Below, piece after piece: positions 59,397-64,000 of a stretch of 64,000 bases of DNA; positions within the stretch are counted from its first letter, which is position 1, and every line of letters begins with the position of its first letter. The notes under the pieces are model-generated. The model did no database searches. It was given only the letters and a program-made list of their open reading frames with translations, and was not told the DNA's origin. A program made the translations under genes and the position numbers. The DNA is from Devosia sp. (lineage in GTDB: Bacteria > Pseudomonadota > Alphaproteobacteria > Rhizobiales > Devosiaceae). Location: contig CP051235.1 in the NCBI GenBank assembly GCA_017794705.1, positions 807,010 to 871,009 of the forward strand, read 5' to 3'.

Positions 59397-60983
59397 CTAG
59401 GCGGAGGCGAGAAGTTTATAGTTTATCGACTCATAAAGCGCTTCAAAAGAGGCATCGATGATGTTGGGGGACACGCCGATGGTGAACCAGCGCTTGCCCG
59501 CTCCATCCCGGCTTTCGATCAACACACGGGTGACCGCGCCCGTGCCGCCGTCAAGAATGCGCACCTTGTAGTCGACGAGTTCGAGGTCAGAAATCCGGTC
59601 GGAGTATTTCCCGAGGTCCTTGCGCATGGCGAGGTCGAGCGCGTTGACCGGGCCATTGCCTTCGGCCACCGACATCAACAGTTCATCACCAACCCGAACC
59701 TTCACCACCGCTTCCGACATGGTCACGAGTTCGCCCTTTGCATTGTGCCGCCGCTCGATGGAGGTACGATAGCTTTCGACTTCGAAGAATTCAGGCAATG
59801 TGCCGAAAGTCTTGCGGGCCAGCAGTGCGAATGAGGCATCCGCCCCGTCGTAGGAATAGCCGCGCGCCTCGCGCGCCTTGACTTCACGCAGTAGCCGGTC
59901 GAGCCGCGGGTCGTCCTTCTCACAAGCAATGCCATGCCTTTTCAACGCCGTCAGAAGATTGGAGCGGCCGGCCTGTTGAGACACCATGACCGAGCGCTGG
60001 TTGCCTACGCTTTCGGGCGACACATGTTCGTAGGTCGAGAAATCCTTGGCCAGCGCCGAGGCATGAATACCAGCCTTGGTGGCAAAGGCCGAGGCGCCGA
60101 CATAAGGCGCCTGCCGGTCCGGCGCCCGATTGAGCAGATCGTCGAATGCCCGCGAAATATGCGTCAGGTTGGTCAGCTGTTCCGCGCTGACTCCTACCTC
60201 AAATCGCTCAGCGAATTCGGGTTTCAACATCAACGTGGGAATCAGTGTCATCAGGCTGGCATTGCCGCAGCGTTCGCCGATGCCGTTCATCGTGCCCTGG
60301 ATCTGGCGCACCCCGGCGTTGACCGCGGCCAGTGTGTTGGCGACGGCCTGACCGGTGTCGTCGTGGGCATGGATGCCCAGGTTTTCACCCGGGCAAACCT
60401 TGAGCACTTCACCGACGATCTCGGCAACCTCAGATGGCATGGTGCCGCCGTTGGTGTCGCACAAAACCACCCAGCGGGCCCCCGCCTTTCGGGCTGCGTC
60501 GACCACGGACAGGGCATAGGCCGGGTTCGCCTTGTAGCCATCAAAAAAGTGTTCGCAGTCGAGCAGCGCTTCCTTGCCTGCTGCAACCGCTGCCTCGACG
60601 CTCTGAGTCACCGATTTCACGTTCTCGGACGGTTTGATACCGAGCGCCAGTTCCACCTGATAGTCCCAGGCCTTGGCGACGTAGCAGATGGCCTTTGCAC
60701 TCGAATTCAAGAGTTCCTGCAGGCCGGGGTCGTTGCCAACAGACCGCCCTGCCCGCTTGGTCATGCCGAATGCGGTGAAGGTCGCTGATTGTGTCCGCTC
60801 CTGCGCAAAAAACTCGGTGTCCACCGGATTGGCACCGGGATAGCCGCCTTCCAGATAGTCGACGCCCAGTTGCTCGATGAGCGCGGCCACGGCGATCTTG
60901 TCCTCGAGCGAGAACTCGATGCCGGCGGTCTGGGCCCCGTCACGCAGGGTCGTATCGAACAGGTAAAGGCGCTCTTTGCTCAT
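59397..60983 (-). CDS. cimA: (R)-citramalate synthase
   Basis: A 528-residue enzyme of the isopropylmalate/homocitrate synthase family that condenses pyruvate and acetyl-CoA, feeding a threonine-independent route to isoleucine. Family blocks are LFDTTLRDGAQTAGIEFSLEDK, DYLEGGYPGANPVD, CDTNGGTMPSEV, IHAHDDTGQAVANTLAAV, GTMNGIGERCGNASL and the C-terminal regulatory domain from about residue 400. The length and the GYPGANP segment favour CimA over LeuA. It starts five bases after a GFA gene, so it is co-transcribed with it. Confidence 0.92.
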   Translation of the reverse strand: MSKERLYLFDTTLRDGAQTAGIEFSLEDKIAVAALIEQLGVDYLEGGYPGANPVDTEFFAQERTQSATFTAFGMTKRAGRSVGNDPGLQELLNSSAKAICYVAKAWDYQVELALGIKPSENVKSVTQSVEAAVAAGKEALLDCEHFFDGYKANPAYALSVVDAARKAGARWVVLCDTNGGTMPSEVAEIVGEVLKVCPGENLGIHAHDDTGQAVANTLAAVNAGVRQIQGTMNGIGERCGNASLMTLIPTLMLKPEFAERFEVGVSAEQLTNLTHISRAFDDLLNRAPDRQAPYVGASAFATKAGIHASALAKDFSTYEHVSPESVGNQRSVMVSQQAGRSNLLTALKRHGIACEKDDPRLDRLLREVKAREARGYSYDGADASFALLARKTFGTLPEFFEVESYRTSIERRHNAKGELVTMSEAVVKVRVGDELLMSVAEGNGPVNALDLAMRKDLGKYSDRISDLELVDYKVRILDGGTGAVTRVLIESRDGAGKRWFTIGVSPNIIDASFEALYESINYKLLASA

Positions 60984-60988
60984 CTTCT

Positions 60989-61459
60989 TCAGGCTCTTTG
61001 TGTCCAGTCGGCCGTTTCGTGGTCCGGATGCTGGTAGCTGGTGATTTTGGCGTTCACTTCCGCTTCCTTTTCCGGTTGCGGCTGTGGCGTCAGTTGCGGC
61101 AGGTGATCGAAATAGCTCAGCTTGCCGGCGAGGTTGAACTGTACGGTGGGCGGCACGGCTTCCGGATCGTCGAAGGCCCCGGTGGCCAGTTCGACGTCGC
61201 CGTCATCATCCATGATGCCGAGCGGTGTCCCGCACTGCGCGCAAAACCCGCGCTGCGAGACATTGGACGAGCGGAACCAGCCGGGCGCGCCGCGGGTCCA
61301 TTCAACGCGCTCCACAGCAACCAGCGCCGCGAAATAGTTGCCGAACGCCTTCTGACACATGCGGCAGTGGCAGATTTCGGACGTGCCCGGATTGGTAGCG
61401 CGAAACCGCACTGCGCCACATTGGCATCCGCCATTCAGCACCTTTTCACTCACGGCCAT
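60989..61459 (-). CDS. GFA-family (glutathione-dependent formaldehyde-activating-like) protein, copy 1
   Basis: A 156-residue zinc-binding protein with NGGCQCGAVRF, ICHCRMCQKAFGNYFAALV and FCAQCGTPLG, the three cysteine blocks of the GFA/CENP-V fold. The C-terminal tail ends TSYQHPDHETADW, shared with its two neighbours. Family members are small-molecule lyases or of unknown activity. ATG 61459 overlaps the end of copy 2 by ten bases; an open frame to 61576 lies in copy 2 and is not used. Confidence 0.9.
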   Translation of the reverse strand: MAVSEKVLNGGCQCGAVRFRATNPGTSEICHCRMCQKAFGNYFAALVAVERVEWTRGAPGWFRSSNVSQRGFCAQCGTPLGIMDDDGDVELATGAFDDPEAVPPTVQFNLAGKLSYFDHLPQLTPQPQPEKEAEVNAKITSYQHPDHETADWTQRA

Positions 61460-61932
61460 TGCTCCGTGTCGTGGTCGGGATGCTGATGATTTGAGGCTTT
61501 GATGGCGTCCGCCCAGGCCTTGCCGTTGCTGTCGGTCGGGCCGGAATTCTCCATGCCGGTGATGCTGCCAAACCATGGCACCATGTTCTCGGTGCAGGTA
61601 TTGGCGCCCGGCGGGTAATCGCCGGGATTGTCCAGCGAGCCAATGGTGAAATTGGTCCGGCCGTTGGTGGTATCATGGTAGAATAGCGGCGTGCCGCACT
61701 TGTCGCAAAAGCCGCGCTCGACATGTTCGGAACTCATGAAGATCGAGGGCTTGCCGCGTGTCCAGGTGATCGCCTCGTCGGGCGCGGCGACAAGGGCAGC
61801 AAAAATATTGCCCACCGCTTTCTGACACATGCGGCAATGACAAAGATGCGAATTGTCCAGCATTTCGGTGGCGTGATAGCGCACCGCGCCACACTGGCAA
61901 CCGCCACTGGCCGGTTTGCCCGTTCGTTCCAT
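61450..61932 (-). CDS. GFA-family protein, copy 2
   Basis: A 160-residue paralogue: GGCQCGAVRYH, LCHCRMCQKAVGNIFAALV, FCDKCGTPLF and the tail HQHPDHDTEQW. It differs from copies 1 and 3 by the segment ITGMENSGPTDSNGKAWADAIKAS, where the others have different spacers. ATG 61932 shares its last-base overlap with the stop of copy 3 (TGATG). Confidence 0.9.
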   Translation of the reverse strand: MERTGKPASGGCQCGAVRYHATEMLDNSHLCHCRMCQKAVGNIFAALVAAPDEAITWTRGKPSIFMSSEHVERGFCDKCGTPLFYHDTTNGRTNFTIGSLDNPGDYPPGANTCTENMVPWFGSITGMENSGPTDSNGKAWADAIKASNHQHPDHDTEQWP

Positions 61933-62405
61933 CACTTGCTCTCCTCGACCGGCCAGCTTTCCGTATCGTGGTCCGGATGCTGGTTGGAGTGAATGCCGGC
62001 CATGAAATCCAGCCATTCGTCGCTCGGGTCGTCCTTGACCGGCATATCGGCCAGTCCGTCGAAGAACGGCAGCTTGTCGGTCATGTTGACCTGGATCACA
62101 GGAGCGACCTTGGTTGGGTCATCAAAGGCCCCGATGGCCAGTTCCAGTCCGTACTTGGTTTCATAGGCCAGTGGCGTCCCGCAGTCTCCGCAGAATGCCC
62201 GCCGGGCCCGGTCCGAGGACTGGAACCACTTGGGTTCGTTGCGGGTCCAGCGTCCGTCGTGCGACGAGACTAGCGGACCGAAGAAACTGCCGAACGCCTT
62301 CTGGCACATGCGGCAATGGCAGATGGAAGCACGGCCCACCAGCTTGGTGGCGAAACGCACCGAACCGCACTGGCATCCACCCGTCAGGGTCTCATTCGCC
62401 GCCAT
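61932..62405 (-). CDS. GFA-family protein, copy 3
   Basis: A 157-residue paralogue: GGCQCGSVRF, ICHCRMCQKAFGSFFGPLV, FCGDCGTPLAYE and the tail SNQHPDHDTESW. It is the first of the three tandem copies in transcription order and overlaps the end of the VOC gene by 14 bases. All three keep the same cysteine pattern, so all should bind zinc. Confidence 0.9.
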   Translation of the reverse strand: MAANETLTGGCQCGSVRFATKLVGRASICHCRMCQKAFGSFFGPLVSSHDGRWTRNEPKWFQSSDRARRAFCGDCGTPLAYETKYGLELAIGAFDDPTKVAPVIQVNMTDKLPFFDGLADMPVKDDPSDEWLDFMAGIHSNQHPDHDTESWPVEESK

Positions 62406-62772
62406 GATAGACCGCCTCTATGTTGTTGCCGTCGTGATCGAGCACGAAGGCGCCAAAGTAGTTCTTGTGGTAGTGCGGGCGCAGCCCCGGCTTGCCATTG
62501 TCGCGGCCGCCCATGGACAGTGCGACAGTGTAAAAGCTCTCGACTTCCGAGCGGCTTGCCGCCTTGAAACAGACATGGGTATTGGCCCGCTCGTGCCCGC
62601 CGTCCGAAATCCAGAAGAACGGATAGTCGGTGCCAAAACCGGCATGTTTGTGCCGCCCTTCGGCAAAGTTGGTGATGCACTTGATCCCCACAGCCCCCAG
62701 CGCCGCCTCGTAGAAAGCAAACGCGCGGTCGAAGTCGGAGACTTTCAGGCCAACATGATCGATTGCGGTCAT
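62392..62772 (-). CDS. VOC-family (glyoxalase/bleomycin-resistance-like) protein
   Basis: A 126-residue single-domain protein: [50 protein letters not shown] and [19 protein letters not shown] carry the His and Glu positions of vicinal-oxygen-chelate enzymes. The substrate is not predictable. ATG 62772 overlaps the cysS stop as ATGA, so it is coupled to cysS. Confidence 0.9.
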   Translation of the reverse strand: MTAIDHVGLKVSDFDRAFAFYEAALGAVGIKCITNFAEGRHKHAGFGTDYPFFWISDGGHERANTHVCFKAASRSEVESFYTVALSMGGRDNGKPGLRPHYHKNYFGAFVLDHDGNNIEAVYHGGE

Positions 62773-64000
62773 CGCTTCACTTCCCATTTCGTCTTGCGTT
62801 CACCACTGTCGGGGTCCTTGTAGTCCATCAACTGGATGCCTTCTGCGGCCAGTTCATCGCGGATTCGGTCTGCGGTAGCGAAGTCCCTGTTGGCAAGTGC
62901 GGTGAGGCGCTCGGCGAGTCGGGACTCGTCGAACGGAGCCTCGGCTTCTTCTTGCGCGACGGCAAATGCCGCCATGCTGGAAAAGTTCAAAATGCCGAGG
63001 AACCGCAGCGAACCAAATAGTCGCTCGCCATTGTGCAGGGTGTCGCCACCAGCGTGCCGGTGCAGTTCCGCGACCACGCCCGACATGTTCAGGTCGTTCT
63101 CCAACTCTGCCGCCAGCTTGGAGCACGGTCCGAGAGCTTCCATCTCCGCTCTTTTGGCATCCGAAAACTCTAGCCCCAGGTCAAGAATCCGCTTTTTCCA
63201 GCGGATCAGCATGCTTTCCGCCTCTTCGAGCCGTGCCAGCGAAAAATCAATGGGCTCGCGGTAATGCGTCATCAGCATGGCCAGGCGCAGCACTTCACCG
63301 GGCCATGCCCTGCCGCCGAATTTCTCCTCGGCCAGCAATTCATGAACCGTGTAAAAGTTGCCCAGGCTCTTGGACATTTTTTCGCCTTCCACCTGCAAAA
63401 AGCCGTTGTGCATCCAAATGTTGGCCATCGCCTCTGTGCCATGGGCGCAGCGGGACTGGGCGATTTCGTTCTCGTGGTGCGGGAAGATCAGGTCCAGCCC
63501 GCCGCCGTGAATGTCAAAGGTCTTTCCGAGGTGCTGTTCGGACATGACCGAGCATTCGATGTGCCAGCCGGGGCGGCCGTGGATTGTGGTGACCTGGCCA
63601 TCCACCTTGAAACTGCCCTGCCAGCCGGGCTGGCTCTCAGAGGACTCCTTCCAAAGCACAAAATCGGCGGGGTTCTTTTTGTGCGCCTCAACGGCCACAC
63701 GCGCACCCGCCTTCTGTTCGTCGAGATTGCGACGCGACAAGCGGCCGTAGTCGGGCATCGAGGTGGTGTCGAACAACACCTCTGTGCCCTCCTCGCCGGT
63801 GGCGATGTAGGCGTTACCCTTGTCCAGCAATTGCTGGATCATGTCGACCATGCCCTCGATATGGGCCGTGGCGCGCGGCTCGACAGTCGGGTCAAGGCAG
63901 CCCAGAGCGCGCATGTCAGACCGGTACTGATCCTCGGTCTTCTTGGTGACCTCACGGATCGCCTGGTTAAGGGTCAGTTCCCCCGAGCTGATCTGATCGC
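62769..64000 (-). CDS. cysS: Cysteinyl-tRNA synthetase (partial, runs off right edge)
   Basis: The C-terminal 410 residues are present; the frame is open to the window end, and the N-terminal catalytic part with HIGH lies outside. Visible family features are [35 protein letters not shown] with a zinc-ligand Cys, [14 protein letters not shown], the ATP-binding [12 protein letters not shown], and the helical C-terminal domain. It charges tRNA-Cys and is the first gene visible of the cysS-VOC-GFA-GFA-GFA-cimA unit. Confidence 0.95.
   Translation of the reverse strand, partial: DQISSGELTLNQAIREVTKKTEDQYRSDMRALGCLDPTVEPRATAHIEGMVDMIQQLLDKGNAYIATGEEGTEVLFDTTSMPDYGRLSRRNLDEQKAGARVAVEAHKKNPADFVLWKESSESQPGWQGSFKVDGQVTTIHGRPGWHIECSVMSEQHLGKTFDIHGGGLDLIFPHHENEIAQSRCAHGTEAMANIWMHNGFLQVEGEKMSKSLGNFYTVHELLAEEKFGGRAWPGEVLRLAMLMTHYREPIDFSLARLEEAESMLIRWKKRILDLGLEFSDAKRAEMEALGPCSKLAAELENDLNMSGVVAELHRHAGGDTLHNGERLFGSLRFLGILNFSSMAAFAVAQEEAEAPFDESRLAERLTALANRDFATADRIRDELAAEGIQLMDYKDPDSGERKTKWEVKR

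Noticed and set aside
1-64000. Type I secretion, Wza export, TolC-type channel, tRNA and rRNA genes
   Set aside because: I looked for these because the RTX, polysaccharide and RND systems need partners, but no such gene is visible in the window.

Overview
The window looks like a chromosomal segment of an alphaproteobacterium, most likely a Hyphomicrobiales (Rhizobiales)-type organism. This is inferred from the moderately high GC, an ExoX-like exopolysaccharide repressor, a BTLCP/LapG-family protease, the pseudoazurin-nirK-nirV-nnrR-nnrS block, the cysS-VOC-GFA-cimA order, and an NnrR-type DNA box. No rRNA, tRNA, insertion sequence or CRISPR array was recognised.

Layout. 1-7715: the last codons of an RTX-type gene, a small helix-turn-helix regulator, and a divergent giant secreted RTX protein (2162 aa, lipase-like N-terminus) whose C-terminus and 3' flank repeat those of the gene at the left edge. 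7733-21208: a sulfated-exopolysaccharide locus. It holds a minus-strand operon flippase > sulfotransferase > GT2 > Wzy > sulfotransferase > GT26, a divergent initiating sugar-phosphate transferase, an ExoX-like small membrane protein, and a second minus-strand operon of exported protein > Wzy/O-antigen ligase > PPP phosphatase > Wzc-type tyrosine autokinase. 21328-26695: exported proteins, a LapG-like protease, a TetR regulator with two tandem operators in front of a DUF1772 gene, a GNAT acetyltransferase, and an E. coli-type (type I) MurB. 26765-31853: a nitrite-reduction block (pseudoazurin, NirK, NirV, NnrR, DUF1858 protein, NnrS) with a perfect NnrR-like box. 31951-33579: one protein fusing a GT32/OCH1-like domain to a GT62/ANP1-like domain, both reminiscent of fungal Golgi mannosyltransferases.

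34143-38630: the most interesting locus, a compact candidate RiPP system. A SARP-like regulator is followed by a 48-codon precursor-like ORF (36183-36329), a YcaO cyclodehydratase, TfuA (the YcaO partner in peptide backbone thioamidation) and a free-standing LuxR-type HTH protein, and it ends in a strong terminator. The precursor stop overlaps the first possible YcaO start, YcaO overlaps TfuA by ATGA, and the precursor's ribosome-binding site lies in one arm of a perfect 9-bp hairpin.

38726-48430: glpD, then a LacI-controlled sugar uptake/hydrolysis operon (binding protein, two permeases, no ATPase, LacI, GH127 beta-L-arabinofuranosidase) with two operators, followed by nadC and cysQ. 48562-53815: PadR regulator and an RND efflux pair. 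53889-54521: Phd/YefM-Doc toxin-antitoxin pair. 54543-56794: ArsR regulator and Atm1-type ABC exporter. 56863-59337: a repeat-rich LysM protein with a probable CTG start. 59397-64000: cimA, three tandem GFA-family proteins, a VOC protein and cysS, which runs off the right edge.
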